From Istiophorus platypterus (lineage: Eukaryota > Chordata > Actinopteri > Istiophoriformes > Istiophoridae), in contig CM029121.1 in the NCBI GenBank assembly GCA_016859345.1, positions 2,895,829 to 2,959,828 of the forward strand: a stretch of 64,000 bases of DNA. Direction: 5' to 3'. Within the stretch, counting starts at the first letter, position 1. Every line of letters begins with the position of its first letter. A program made the translations under genes and the position numbers. Of this stretch, positions 1 to 12,902 are shown one piece after another. The notes under the pieces were generated by a model. The model was not told where the DNA came from and ran no database searches. It saw nothing but the letters and a program-made list of their open reading frames with translations.

Positions 1-100
1 TTTTGACAAATTTAGTACTGGCAACCGGCTTAAAGTAAACTTTGAGGCTGATCTCGGGTTTCAAGATGTTCAAACTGTTGAATTTCATTTCATCTGGGTA

Positions 101-1880
101 CCTCCTCATACAGTACCTCCTCAAAATAAGAAAAAAAAAAAAAAACTTACCTAACATCAACAAGATAATATCCATTAATTTGCAATAATGTAAATATTTT
201 ATTACTTTTTGCTTCTTAGTGCAGTGTTTTAGTGTCTCCTTTAAGATGTGTGCAGGCAGCTGGTGTCTAGTGATGTTAACACTAAACTGATGCTGCGGGT
301 GTTGCTTTCTAAAGTTAATAATTATTAAGTTGTCTTATTTGATTAAAGAAAAAAATGTCGCCTTGAAATCAATGAAACAACATACACTTTAATGAGAAGA
401 TCCAAAGTATTTTCCCTTGCTTTGCTAAAGCTAGCTTAGCATTTAACCTACTAGTATAGCTTCAGATTTGCAAAAAACAAAAAAGAAAAATCAGCAATAC
501 TCATTTTGAACCAAACTGGATCCTATAGTTCAGTTGAAGCTAAAATGAGGTTGAAGCAGTCTGGCCTAGACTAATCACACAGGTGACTTTATCCTCTCCA
601 TGGAGAGGGAATTTCATACTAAAACACTATCTTCGGAAGATACACACTTGATTTGACTAATTCAGACACCTGAAGCCTCATACTAGCTTCAGCCAAACTC
701 TACATTGTATTTTAACAGAGACCGTATTTAACTTTTTGCAAAATAGAAGCTCTACAAAGTAATGCTTATATTGACCTTTTACTCTTTCAACATGCATAAG
801 GCATGCGAGTACTGAACTCCTTTAAACCTATCCTTTGACCGGAATCCACAGACGATATATAGAGCCACAACATGCTGTTCAAATACCAACAGCAGCACTG
901 AATACCCATAGGGCTTATCAAGATTTCTGCTCTGAAAAATCGGGAAACGGTACCAGTTTAAGATTTGTCTGTGGTACCCATCCTTACTAATAACCTGAAA
1001 ACAGCTGACAGCAAGGTATACATTTACAGTACAGTGGCATGAGCTAATGGGAATAATGGCTTCACTGCATCGTGGTAAAACCTGGGTGTTGTCTGACATT
1101 GAGTGCTCTACTGTATGGCTCTGGCTCAGTTCACTTCACTTCACTGTGCTTTGGTGCAGAAAACAATTTTGACAGGGTGTCAACTTAAAAGATCAACATT
1201 TTTTACATGAATTTCCTTTTGCCGCCCTGTAGCAATGCACAAGCATGACTGTGTGTATGTGTGTCTTTCTGCTCCGAGGGATTTTCTAACAGCATTTCAC
1301 CCAGCACTCAGAGGTTGTAGTCCCTCAGATCCTGGAACTTGCTGCCACTGTATCCTCATGCTTTCTGCACCATATGCTCTTATTTAGCCTGCAAAATACA
1401 CCACCCAAACACACACAAAAACACAGACTGTCTCTACCCGTCAGTTTTCCATCTCCCGCTGCATTCTGCATCTCACCAGCACCCTCAGTGTGAGTGCTTT
1501 AGATGTGAGCTGTCACTACTTTCTCTAAAAAGCAAAATCCCCTCTGCATTTCAGTCTGAGCCTTGTTCAGATCATTTTTCTCCGTCTGTGGGAATTGAGC
1601 CTTGTTGCTGGTCACAGTGAAATAAACCCATTCTTCATGCTTCCACGCAGTGACTCATAAGAGAGGGGGGACCCAGGATTTGCACATAGCCTAAGCTAAC
1701 ACATCATAGTAAAGAACTTAATGTGGTAGCGGTGCTTCTGATCTTGAGGCTTTCATTCAAACTTTTTAGCCAATTTCCCTCAAATCATGTTTTCTAAACA
1801 TAACCGCTGACCAATTTCCAGAAGATACAGTTGTACAAATCCACTTGTAGAGACCAAAACTCACTTGAGGTAGATCATCC
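101..1880. other. No gene recognised
   Basis: AT-rich sequence with a poly-A run at about 130-145. The 106-codon minus-strand frame at 779-1099 has an even residue composition and could be worth a homology search, but no domain or splice signal supports it. Confidence 0.5.
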
Positions 1881-1884
1881 ATCA

Positions 1885-2100
1885 CTTCACAGCTGTTTAA
1901 TTGTTATCAACAATTAAGTGATGAGTGGATCGGCTGAAATTGAGTCTTCAATAACAGATTAATCATTTACGTCATCTGCAAAACTGACAAATGACAAACG
2001 TTTGCTGTTCACAGTTTCTCCTCTGTGTGGATTTGCTGTTTTTTCACTGTTTTATGTCTGTTTTAGATTGTTGTTTGAGCAAAAAAGTACTTTAAGGTTA
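1885..2100. repeat. hAT-like MITE fragment (teleost dispersed repeat)
   Basis: The sequence runs gattaatcatttacgtcatc and later gtggatttgctgttttttcactg, then gattgttgtttgagcaaaa. This is the order of a common teleost repeat built around GATTAATC...GATTTGCTG...TTTGGACTGTTGG. Only one half is present and it is diverged. The family name is not certain; the hAT link is from general knowledge of this class. Confidence 0.55.
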
Positions 2101-2184
2101 GGTTCTTGGACCTGGTAACAGGTCACAAAAACATAAAAAAAACAAAACCTAATAAAAATAAAAACAGTGCTTTGAAAGTTTTCA

Positions 2185-2820
2185 ATCAGTTCAATTTAAT
2201 CTAATTTAATTTATATAGTGCCATATCATAACATGGTTGGTGGTTATCTCAGGGCATGTTAAATATAATGCAGATTTAGACCAGACTCTTTTTAGTTACT
2301 GTTTACAGAGACAAATCATGCCCCCATGAGCAAGAACTTGGTGACAGCAGCAATGAAAAACAGGAGGCATTTAAGACACAATAGCATAACACAGGTTACA
2401 CGTAAAGATATATAATAGAACTGAGACTAATAATAAAACTAATAATTAAAATAATATGGATATTAATATTACTAATAGGACTAAATGAAATGATAACAGT
2501 AGTAATCATAATAATTAAAGCAGTGGGTGTTGATCAGGCTCATGGGGCAGTAGATGGTCTAGAACCATGGATCAAGACTCAGGAGCATCAGAAAAAACCT
2601 ATAGAAAGCGACAGGAGGAAGAGGAGGAGAGACGAGGAAGCACAAGAATATAGAGGAGAGAATAAGTAAAGCTAGTAACAAGCATTGATGGGATATGAAT
2701 GTGCACGGATGGAGGAGGAGAGGAGGAGAGAGGAGCTCAGTGCATCATGGGAAGTCCCCTGGCAGTCTAGGCCTATAGCAGCATAGTGAGGGGATGGTTC
2801 AAGCTGAGCCTGAGCCATTT
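2185..2820. repeat. ATTTATATAG-type teleost repeat, copy 1
   Basis: It opens with an ATTTATATAG-like start (aatttatatagtgccatatc), then atgagcaagaacttggtgac, a series of AATAAT-rich segments, and ends cctatagcagcatagtgagg. The same modules in the same order occur at 14.7, 15.7 and 35.9 kb. It is a very common dispersed repeat in teleost genomes; I do not assign a database name. A purine-rich gaggaggagag stretch lies near the middle. Confidence 0.7.
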
Positions 2821-3596
2821 GGTAAACAAAGAACCATTTTCTGGTGCTACATAGTGGTCTTTTGTTAATGGTTTGTACTGAAATCATTCTGGGCCTTTGT
2901 ACTCATCAGCTAACCTATGTGAAGACTTTCACCCTGTAAAGTTCACTGTGCTGGGAAGTTTTCTGGATGGTTAAAATAGAGCATTTCTTTTTCTTACTGT
3001 AGGGATTTCATGCTGAATTATGAGCAGGGATTCATTTCACACTGTTGTCCTCCTCAGTGTCCCTCTCTTTGATACAAACTCAAGCCTTTCAGCTGGCAGC
3101 AGTCAAAACATCACAGAGCATTATGATCCTAAAGGACAGCAACAATTGGAAATAAAATTGCAAAAAAACGAAGGCCATAAATGCAAAATTGCTGCATGGA
3201 AAAGATCAGTTACAATATCATCAAGTCTTTACAATATGAGCAGTGAGAAAAAGAAGGAGGGATAATAGAGAACACTGAGAGATCTTATGTGTGATAGGCA
3301 CTGATTATTTTGTGAGAACAAAACCTCACTTGATTATTGATCCGTTTTGCTGTGAGAATTTTCAGAGGAATAAGAAGCTGCTGCAGCAGTGATTCCTGAC
3401 TCCTGTTTCCGCCCACCACTGTGTGTAGGAGAGAGCAACACAGGGCTGCTTCCACTCTGAGTGCTTGTTCTTCACGCTAGTCATAGAGAATTTACTGGAA
3501 TGAGTAGAAAACACAGAAATGAGAGAGACTTTGTGATAAGGAAGCTTTGTTTTTATTTAATGTCCTGAGAAGGAAAAGTAGGAGATCGGTGTGAAA

Positions 3597-3597
3597 A

Positions 3598-3633
<36 letters not shown>

Positions 3634-3634
3634 T
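3597..3634. repeat. (GA)n microsatellite
   Basis: Near-perfect GA dinucleotide tract with a few AAG interruptions, followed by gtgtgtg. Open frames here are low-complexity products. Confidence 0.9.
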
Positions 3635-3771
3635 GTGTGAACAAATACTGGGGGTGAAAGAGAGAGGAGGTGGTATATCTAAGAAGAAAAGAGATGAAAG
3701 AAGGAAAAATGGACAGTGAGAGGGACATTACTATGCAGTTTGAAATCAGCACTTCATACATGGACAGTTCC

Positions 3772-3776
<5 letters not shown>

Positions 3777-3811
<35 letters not shown>
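3777..3811. repeat. (AC)n microsatellite
   Basis: Uninterrupted AC repeat of about 17 units. Confidence 0.95.
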
Positions 3812-3814
<3 letters not shown>

Positions 3815-3929
3815 TGCTAAATTAACCCGATAAGCATACTGATGGCTTCTATCTGACGAGTATAGTGTACTTTGTGAAAAAATATATATATATACCTTAC
3901 ATTTGTATGATGCTGTGTTCATCATCACA

Positions 3930-4150
3930 ACAGCCGCAGCCTCCTCCATTTTGACAAGTTCGGAAATAGGTTGGTTGCCCTACCCTTCCGCTATGTAGCC
4001 AAGATGGCTACTGCTGACGGTGAGGAGCATCCAGTGTTTCATACTCAACTCTTTGGAGCGTTATGAGTACACCGTCTGAGTACTCATACTGCACCTCATG
4101 TGGTGTCAGTGTGAACGCACTTATGCACTCAAAATAGCACAGAGGCACAT
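3930..4150. repeat. Possible DNA-transposon-derived fragment
   Basis: The segment has more CpG than its surroundings and the text tgtagccaagatggctactg, gcgttatgagtacaccgtctg and atgattggggcagtg. This resembles non-autonomous DNA-transposon remnants common in teleosts. I cannot define its ends or family. Confidence 0.25.
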
Positions 4151-4270
4151 GATTGGGGCAGTGTTATTCTCCATCCCCTCCTTTTCATAGACTGAAACAA
4201 CTGGGCTTTATTTTATGCTTCCATTAAGATTTGACATTTAGTAGAATGTTCAGTGGGGTTCAGCTTTATC

Positions 4271-4313
4271 AGCCAAAGCATTAAAACCAGCTACTGGTTT
4301 TAATGTTGTGGCT
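4271..4313. repeat. Short inverted repeat (hairpin)
   Basis: The 20-nt arm 4271-4290 (agccaaagcattaaaaccag) pairs with 4294-4313 with two mismatches across a 3-nt loop (cta). The text matches the end of a dispersed teleost element in which TTAAAACCAG recurs. No flanking gene makes it a terminator. Confidence 0.7.
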
Positions 4314-5014
4314 AATTGTGTATATTCTACTGCATTTTCAATATAGTGAACAGCTTAAATGAAATCCCTGCTTTTTGTGTTGGGGTGCCAGCAGAGATAT
4401 TAGGACAAGAGTCCTCAGAAAACATAATATTCACATTCAGCTTTTTCCGGAGTCAATTATGTCTTTACACTGAATACATTTAAACCCAAGAGGTTTGACA
4501 CATTTTGTGATGATAAAAGTGGCTTCAAAGGATTGTTCTAATAGACTTCTCACCTTGTGTAGCCACTGTATCATTTTCATAAAAAATACATGAAAATAAC
4601 CTTTTAGAATTTCAAAAAAAGCTTGCCTTAAATTCTCCCTAGTATTCAGTGCCTGTCAGAGTAAATTATATTGTTAGCCTGGCAAAGCATGAAAGCTTCA
4701 TAAACTGTTACATAATTCAGGTTAAGTGTGTTCATAACTCATGTATTTTCAAATGATTACCATCAGAATGGTCTATATTATAATTAACCTTATAACATTG
4801 AACTAGGTGAGCATTCAATGTTGTGACCAAGCCAGTCACCTTGGCTCTTTTAAAAAAATAAAAAGAAGCAGTGTGACCTTCCTTTTTTGGCCCTGAGGCC
4901 TAAGCAGGATGAATGACCACTGTTATTACACCACGTTAAGATATTCAATAAAATTAGCAGCCATTATGGACCACATCAATGTGACAGGCAAAATCATGTC
5001 AGCTACAGAGCCGT

Positions 5015-5066
5015 GTCTGTGAGGGTGTGAGGGTGTGAGTGTGTCAGTGTGTGTCAGTGTGTGAAA
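5015..5066. repeat. Interrupted TG-rich minisatellite
   Basis: Variant units of gtgagggtgtga and gtgtcagtgtgt, in a row of about 50 nt. Confidence 0.8.
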
Positions 5067-5411
5067 GATTAGACAGTCTGGGTTGAGATGCTGTTAAGGC
5101 AATAATGCAACACAGAGCTTTAGTGAGCTGTTTTCTTCCTCTGGGCTGGACAGCACATAGTGGGGAGCAGACTGAAATAATCAAAAAGACATTTTATAAT
5201 CATTTGAACCACGTGTGTCAATGTTATTTAATTTCTAATTTGAATAAATATCCCTAGGATGCCATAAATACACAACATTCAGGACTTTATTAGGGAACAA
5301 TACTAATATTACAATAATACCTTATAGGGGCATCAATAGTGTATGGGCCTTGTCAATACTCAAATGTATGTTTACACAAACATGTGAATTTTTTTTTTAT
5401 ATTTGTGTTGG

Positions 5412-5506
5412 CCATGAGCCCCATCTCACTCGGTGCATGCTGGGATATGCTCTCGCCCCAGTGTGACCCTGAACAGGGTAAATTAGAAATGGATGGATGG
5501 ATGGAA
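5412..5506 (+). repeat. Teleost repeat 3' tail ending in (GGAT)n
   Basis: The sequence gcatgctgggatatgctctc, then gtgtgaccctgaacagggta and atggatggatggatgga is the well-known tail (GGGATAGGCTC...CGACCCTGAACAGG...ATGGATGG) found thousands of times in teleost genomes. Only the 3' end is present, and the short open frame across it is not a gene. Confidence 0.75.
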
Positions 5507-5509
5507 GCT

Positions 5510-8450
5510 CAATTTCCCAAATCTCCCCCTATCAGATACCAAATGATGCCAGGTGTTGCTGCTGTGTCGCTGGGTCAGTGCATTAATGCTCATTAACAAC
5601 ACACAGCCAGTGGAGCGGGAGGAAGGCACACTGAGTGCCTGAGTGGGACCTCCATCGGCTGAATGAAATGCAGGTGTAGGATCGGTTTTGGAGGTGTAGG
5701 AGACAGTCAGGGGTTCCCTGACCAGACAAAAATAAAAATAAAATTACACAAACCCCCCCAAAACTTTGTTCTATTGGTACTGAACATTGAGACTGAGATG
5801 AGGAATTTTAGGCACAAGAAATGGTATATAATTAATAAATTCATACAAAGACTTTGAGACTGAAATATTGTTCAGTTAGCCAACTCATGGGATGGATTAT
5901 TATGTGAAAGAAGAATATGTAAAGCATTCATATTTGGCATCTGAACTCTGATTTTGTCACTCACCAGCTAGAAAGAACCAGCACAGCAGGGGGTGGAGGA
6001 TGACAAAAAAGGCAGAAAGTAGTTTTTGTAGATCTGAGAAGTGTCTGCAGGGCCTCTTGTTTGTGTACAAGCCAAACACATTCCACCTACATGAGAGGCC
6101 AAATTTTGGGTGAGGAAAATGCACAAACTGCTCACTGGTGCTTATTTACAATATCCTGAATGTAAACAGCATTGAGCCAAAACATTGCAGCCTGTAACTT
6201 TTTTAGATCTTGTGACTTATCTGTTTGTCTTGGCAGGTCCCCCACATGCACAGTGGAAAATACGCTATTGTTGAAAAGTATTAAACTCAATTCAGGTTCA
6301 GACTTTTTAATAATTTGATTAAGTCATGATGTGGTATGACTGGCATAATTCTCATTTCCAGCTCTGTCTCATTTGAATTGATAGGTGTTAGTCACCTTTT
6401 TTAGAGTTTGCTGGTCCCGAACTCTGATTCCTTGCCCTGTGGTTCTCTGTATTTGTCCTGCTGCACTTTTACTTCAGTTGCAGTTTTATTAACATTAAAT
6501 TTACACTTGCTGATTTTGCAGAGTTTTTTATTCAAAACAACTTATAGGTGAGGGACAACACTCAGTACAGTACGAGACCTTGAAGTAAGTCCAGGGTAAA
6601 AATTCTGTTCAATAAGATGAAGTGCAAGGGGAACAAAAAAGAAGTTCATCGAAAGTGAAGCTGACACTTCGAGAGTTTTTTGAAGACACGCCCCACCATC
6701 GGGGTGATGTTTACGTTAATTGAATTTTTATCTCATTTTGTTCTTCTGGTTTGTTTTATAATGACTTTTATGAAGCCCTGCTACCTGTATTAACGAGTCT
6801 GATCATCAAACATGACGACCGGGTGTCTCACAACCTTGGTTGGGGGTGAGAGGGTTTCAGTTGTCCTGCTGATGCAATCAGTCTCTCTGTTTTGGCAAGA
6901 CATGGATATAATAAGGTGTTTTGAAGAATTCTCCTCATTGACAGCTAGGATGCTGATAGTGATGTCAGCTCTCTCTCTATGTCAGGTGTGAGTATGAATG
7001 GCTCTGGGGAGTATAATGTTGCTCTACATGATCTTACAGCTTTGCATTTTTTCCCTTTAAACCACTGGAGCTTGTGTACATAGTTCACTGACCTGTAGCA
7101 TGTCTGACACAATGAGCAAATAGTTTCATATCAGACTCTTTGGACGTGCAGATATGAAAGTTTGGATTATACTGTATCTTTGGAGATTGAAATAGGTTGT
7201 GAAATATTAAATCAGTCCACTAAAGACTAATGTATTTAATGTCCACGTATTCAAAATAATTTTCCCCAGAACCTTTGAATACGCTGACATCTACTGAATA
7301 TCTGACTGAGGCCATTATTTGAACGGATGGAGCTGGTGCTGAGCTTGCTGATGTTGTTCAGTTAATTTATTTATTCCAATGGATGCAAGAGCCACATGCA
7401 GAGGATTCTGGTGAGTTTTGCTCGGCACTCAAAACCCTGGTATCTTTAGCTTTGCAGGCACAGTGTGGACACATGCCTGTGTTTATGTGAGCATTACTTA
7501 TTACATTAATTTGGGTAAGAAAATAGCTATATTTATCACACTGTTTTGTTGACGTCATTGTTTTTGTAGTTTTTTCTGTGGTGACAGAAAGAGTCTACCT
7601 TGATGGAGAGGCCTTTAAACCTGTTCTCTCAATCAGCTTCTCATGGACTTTGAAACAAAACAAACAACCTTCTCCCCAAATTCCAGAGTTAAAACCCACA
7701 GTTGTGTGGTTTGGCTCTTGTGTTTGGCCTTTATTATTTGTGATGAAGAAATGAAGAAACTGTCACCTTAAATTTCCTGTTAAACTGTTGTTATCCAACT
7801 TGTGCTGACCCAGGCCAAACAGTCCTACTAATATTAAACACTGAAAAAACAATACCGTGCTCTACTTTTCATCTTAATGTATCTAACTGAGCTGTTTATG
7901 AAATGCATTATGGCAGAATGTCAATGACTGAGGATCAATGCTGTGCTGATGTCAATATTAAAATGCTGTCAATTATGAAAATGAAAAAAAAGTCAATTTT
8001 TTTTCAGTAATGCACTAATGCTGTCAGAGAATATCAATAATTTCTGGAATTATGGATCCCAAACAGGTCAGTGAGATGTCTGATGTGTCAGTGTTTACAA
8101 GGCTGAGAGCAGAGGCTGGAACGTGAATTGAGCTTTTACTGTAATTACTGTTACTGTTTTATTAGATTAGCTGGTTTTGGTATGAAATAACTTCTAACCA
8201 CAGCAAAAACAATCACAGCACTGAACTGCTGTCTTGTTCACAGCCTATCTGTCTCCCTGTTTCTTTTTTATTTGTTTTTTTTTTTTCAAGCGGTGTGGAC
8301 ATGTTCCTTTATATAAGAAAAATAATGGAAGAAACTATGCAAATTAGATGTTGTAATGAGCTGGATTTTCCCTTTAACCTACAGCCCCACTGGCCTCTCC
8401 CTTTACTATGTTGATAGATGTACAGTGTATGGATTGTTGATAGAGTCTTT
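5510..8450. other. No gene or repeat recognised
   Basis: About 2.9 kb of AT-rich intronic sequence with only short chance open frames on both strands. Confidence 0.5.
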
Positions 8451-8457
8451 AATCTGT

Positions 8458-8530
8458 AAGTGTGTATGTGTGTGTTTGTGTGTGAGTGTGTGTGTGAGAG
8501 AGAGTGATAGACGGAAAGTGTGTGTGTCTA
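8458..8530. repeat. (TG)n/(GA)n compound microsatellite
   Basis: Interrupted tgtgtatgtgtgtgtttgtg followed by gagagagag and a second tgtgtgtg run. A CT/CA counterpart lies at 8607-8631. Confidence 0.85.
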
Positions 8531-8606
8531 GGTTACACTGATGTATGAATCCTTGCTGTTCAAGGCAATGAATTGGTTCCTGCTGCAGCCTACACATAAT
8601 AAGGTC

Positions 8607-8631
8607 CCTCTCTCTCTCTCTCACACACACA
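8607..8631. repeat. (CT)n(CA)n microsatellite
   Basis: Run of TC dinucleotides directly followed by CA dinucleotides. Confidence 0.9.
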
Positions 8632-9429
8632 GTACTTCTTTATCAGTGCTTCCATTATCAGCCTGGTCAGTGGGTGTTACGATCCCTGACATTTCTGCAC
8701 TGCAAATGACTTGAGTGAGGTTGGGCTTGGGGGTGACCACTAGATGATGTTGCTACCATTACAACACATCTTCAGTTGTGTACCTTGATGTCATTTTTGG
8801 TTCTGTCCTTTTATCAAAAGTTGGCCTCAGCTGAGAGAGGTCTATCGAAGGCTGATCAGACCTTGTGTGTGTCTCATAGTTAGCCTCTAGATTGTCACTT
8901 GTCAGCTCAGACAGAGTCTCTTCTTTTTAGCCAGTAACTGCTCTTCTCAGCAGCAGTGACAAGTGCTTTGATTAGCCTCCTGTGACCCTGCCCTCTGACT
9001 CCTACTTCCCTCAGAAGCCTTGCATTTGAGCTGGCTAAAAAACCCCAGTTACACACCTCAACTGGGCGCACTCTCACATTCCAGCCTGGCTCCTCTGCTT
9101 CAGCTGCCAGGTTGGCATATTTTAGCCGTTTTGTTTGTACACCATATCCACAGCCTTCTTTTAGGGGGCCTGTGAGCTCAATGATGAAGACACACTAGCA
9201 GAAGTTGGACGAGCGTTAAAGACTCGATTGCAGGTTGGTTTTTGAATTTTCGAATGGGAGGTCAGTCTCTGGCCTCAATCAACCCACATATCCAAGTCCC
9301 TGGCTTTGTTCAGGAGGGTCATTGTTAGAAATCTTTTGCATTGGCAGTTACATTGTATTGCTCAAGTTCTGCTGCCATGTGTATCTGCCTTGTTTTAAGC
9401 TGCTCATAAGACCAACCAAGATTTACTTT

Positions 9430-10230
9430 AAGATTGCTTGAACTGCACACAGGGAACAGGTTGAATCCCCGTCCAGCTGAGGATTTAGGTTTGTGGAAGA
9501 GGGCAGGACATCATAAGATCATCCATCCCATCCTACCTCATTCAGCCTGCTTATTCATGGTAAGACACCTCCTCCACCACCATGTGCCGGCATTTGGTTG
9601 GCGTAGCCTTTTGCCAGGTAGGTTTCATTGCATCCAGGCCTAGGTCCCGTCTGCCTTGTTAGACATCAAACACCGCACCCTGGTGTCGGAGGATAGCTTT
9701 TGCCTCCTATACTGCTGCAGCTGGGGTCCATTTCTTCCCTCTTGCAAGGGTGGGAGCAACATCACTTACACTTGAGTCCTGAGATTTAGTGAGTGTCATG
9801 TCCAGCCTTTGTATTCCTTCACCAGGTTAGAGATTGGCAGTGAGAGGTTTCTGTTCCCATAAAGTCCTATGTTGCTGAGGCATCTCTAAAGCCCAAGTCA
9901 CTTCCTGTAGATGGTAATTGGCCACTTGAGTCGTGGCAGCAATCCAAACCGAAAGCACCAAAGTTTCAGCTTCCCTGGGAGAGCAGCGTTGTTGATTTGC
10001 TTGAGGCTGCTGATTGTATCCTGCCTGAGTTGTTCCATCTGCTCGGTGTCTTTGAGGTCCGTGTTGTACAATAGTATGGGCCTTTTGATGTGCTTCCGTC
10101 TGTACCGGCTCAATATTAATGCGGAACCTAGCATTGGTGACTCAGCCTTTGACAACGGAAACACTGTGGGATTTGCTGGGCTTGATCTCCATTCTTGTCC
10201 ATTGGATGGTTCCCTCTAGTTTATCCAGCT
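9430..10230 (-). pseudogene. Reverse-transcriptase relic (C-terminal part of a retrotransposon polyprotein)
   Basis: On the minus strand, residues around ILLYNTDLKDTEQMEQLRQD, then LPGKLKLWCFRFGLLPRLKW and PITIYRK can be read from 9898-10164. Shifting frame downstream gives a GL-RCLSNIGLYGN-RNLSLPIS-NLVKEYK pattern. The PGK-K-W--GLLPRL-WP block followed by a W-GLPR-L-----LYG-----LPI--L-EE-K block is typical of a reverse-transcriptase family abundant in fish. Stops and frameshifts break it up, so it is inactive. The class (LINE versus other retroelement) is not decided, and the N-terminal catalytic palm motif was not found in the preceding sequence. Confidence 0.6.
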
Positions 10231-12369
10231 TTTATTGTTGTTATTGTGCCCATGTCGTCCGTTGGAGCTGTGAGGACGGGGAGTATTTTCTTTCTCATAA
10301 AGTTCTGCTACTTGGAAACTTGGCATGCAGGCATAAAATGATAAGCTAAGGCCATACTCCACGGGGCTGTTTTCGGTTAGTGAGATTATACTGCTCCTTC
10401 GACTAGTTTAAATATTACTTTTTTTACAACTGCTGCAACAAAAAAACCATGGGAGAGCAGAGCAGATTGATAATGATCTTGAAAAGAAAAAGTGATAGCA
10501 GAGTGATTAGTATGATATGATGTTGTTATACTGAAAGAATAAGTGCTATGGAAATACACAGTACACTTCATTCAACAAGACAAGGGTGAATTCTAAAATA
10601 TATGATAAAATATACTGTCATTTTTTGACATAAATTTCTATCTTTAATAGAAATCTGCTTCAAAGAGAGGCCTGGTTTTCCCTGTTATTTATAAATTAAA
10701 GTAGATATCTGAGCTGTGACAGATCTCCAGGTATAGTTTGTGGGGGAGCTGTAACTTACAGTTGACACGATTCTATCACAGTTTGAACTGCGGGAGTGTA
10801 TTTGCTTTCCAGATAGAATCAATCCTGGTGGGATTAATATAACGAATTTGAATAGTTTGAAACAAAGTTCTAAGTTCACTGCTTGTTTTGACTGCATACT
10901 CCACTAGACCAGGGGAGGCAACATTGTATATGTATATGCAAGCGGAGATCCTGTGAGCCTGCAGCCCCACCCGGTGAAACAATCAGCAGAGCTGACCTGA
11001 GTGAGCTCTGCTTATACACCCTGAGAGATCTTTGTAAATATTAGGACACATTTTAAGAGGTGGGGTTGTTTGCCCTCTATGACCACCCTGCCCACTCCAA
11101 ACTTAACTGTCATCCTTTGTCATGAGGGAATGTTAAGTCACAAACACATGACACACACATTAACTGAACAGATCAGTAAAAGGTTCACAGAAAAAAAAAA
11201 TTAACTGTTTTCCACTTCTGATCTGATCTTGCAGTTCACTATCATCATGGAGTGACTATTGCATTATTAAACTTTTGTTGGTTATGTTTAGGCACTGGCA
11301 GCACTGGTTAAGGTTTGGCAAAGATCATGGTCTGATCTACAAACGGGAATGTAACTGGACTGATATTTCCGCTGTAGCCATTTCTTTCATTCCTGTTTAT
11401 GCTGAAACTGCAGTTTACAGCTTTTTAACAAAATGCCATACCCTCATGTCAGCACAATAACGATTGGTGATACACTCCCCTGTAACCACTCAGAGATATT
11501 AAAACTTGTAAGGTATTGTTGTTCAACAAAAAAATATTAACACATGTTCAAATGTGTTTGAAAGAATAACATCAAATCAGACAAGCCCATTTTATGATTA
11601 ACCATCCAGTTCTGGGCCAGAAATCAAACTTTTTCATGTAGAGAAAACCCAGTTTTCCTGAGAAGAGTAATATGGAGTAATAATTTTAAAATCACAGGAA
11701 AACCTTGAACCCTAGTCTATGTATCACTCGGTAGAAAATGAGTCCCATTAGGCCCAGCTCTGGTAGCTGCAGTGTGTGTGTGTGTCTTGACAGATAGATG
11801 AGAAGTTGTCACGCTTCGTGCTTGGCTGTAAAACCCTCAGAGAAATGGACTCGTCCAGCAGCAATTCCAGTCTGGGGCAAAAGCTGACATTTTCAGCTCA
11901 ATTCAGAGTTGGAAATATGAGCTGATTTGACTGCACTCACTGTCCATATCAAGTTTCTTACAGCCCACGGCTGTCAGGTGTCACCATCCACAGCCAAATC
12001 CCAGAGTAATGGATTGTCTAACTCATGTCGAAATACTTTTAGTCAAAGTCACACCTTGCTGTCGACTACAGAATCAAATGGGGTCTGGTCAAATTCATAC
12101 AAATATAATTTCTTCTCCTTACAGTGTAGGTGTGTCTGAGGGAGAGAAAGGGTGAGAGAAATAGGAAGAAATATAGTATATGGAGAATGAGACCTCTTCT
12201 CAAATCCAAATCTCAATAGATTTCATACGTGAAATCATTTCCAGGTAAAAACATGCTAAATCAAATTAGTTGGTTAAATTATCCCAATTATCAATTTTTT
12301 TCCCACAATAAAGAATTGAGTAATTACATGTTATAAAAAGGGTTATGCAATACAATAAAATCTTTAAAC

Positions 12370-12902
12370 TTAAAGCTGCACCCATCAGTATTTTGATAAA
12401 AACCATAAACTCTCATTTCCTTTCAGCTGCACAGAACCAACTAGCTTCAGTGTTGTGTTTTTATGACCTGTGACTTTTCTGTTTGGTTCAGTTTCAACCC
12501 TCATCAGCTTAGTTTCCAACAGCAGCTGTTTTCAGTGAAAATGCTCAGATAAAGCCACTGTTCACTACCTGCTCAGCAGCAAACAGCAGACAGACACAGT
12601 CAGAGACCAGCTGGTGAACATAGTGGAGCATTTAGCAGCTAAAGAGCCAGATATTACCCTCAGGAGCTGGTGGAGACCAAAAACAGAGCTAAAAGACAGG
12701 GAACACTGCACTTCATCAGGTGGACTCACAAACCAGATCCAGATGAAGGATGATGTGTCTGTCGGTTTAGTTAATGTTTAAATAATGGATTGCTAAAACA
12801 TTTGTCATAACAATGTTGAAAGGTGATAATGTGTCAGATAATGGGTTTTTTAGCTTTTGTACTCCCCCTGAGTTTTCAAGAAGTCGCCTAATGCAGCTTT
12901 AA
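12370..12902. repeat. Non-autonomous DNA element (MITE) bounded by TTAA, copy 1 of 3
   Basis: The left end reads ttaaagctgca (12370-12380) and the right end tgcagctttaa (12892-12902): a 7-nt inverted repeat AGCTGCA flanked by TTAA on both sides. Its inside has cactgttcactacctgctca, a conserved core at 12614-12640 and gagctggtggagaccaaaaac. Related copies lie at 39.0 kb (inverted) and 54.1 kb. TTAA flanks are what piggyBac-type elements leave, but the termini do not begin with the usual CCC, so the superfamily is unsure. No coding capacity. Confidence 0.7.

Noticed and set aside
3492..3806. 104-codon minus-strand frame with poly-Val/Cys and Ser/Leu repeats
   Set aside because: Direct product of the AC and GA microsatellites.
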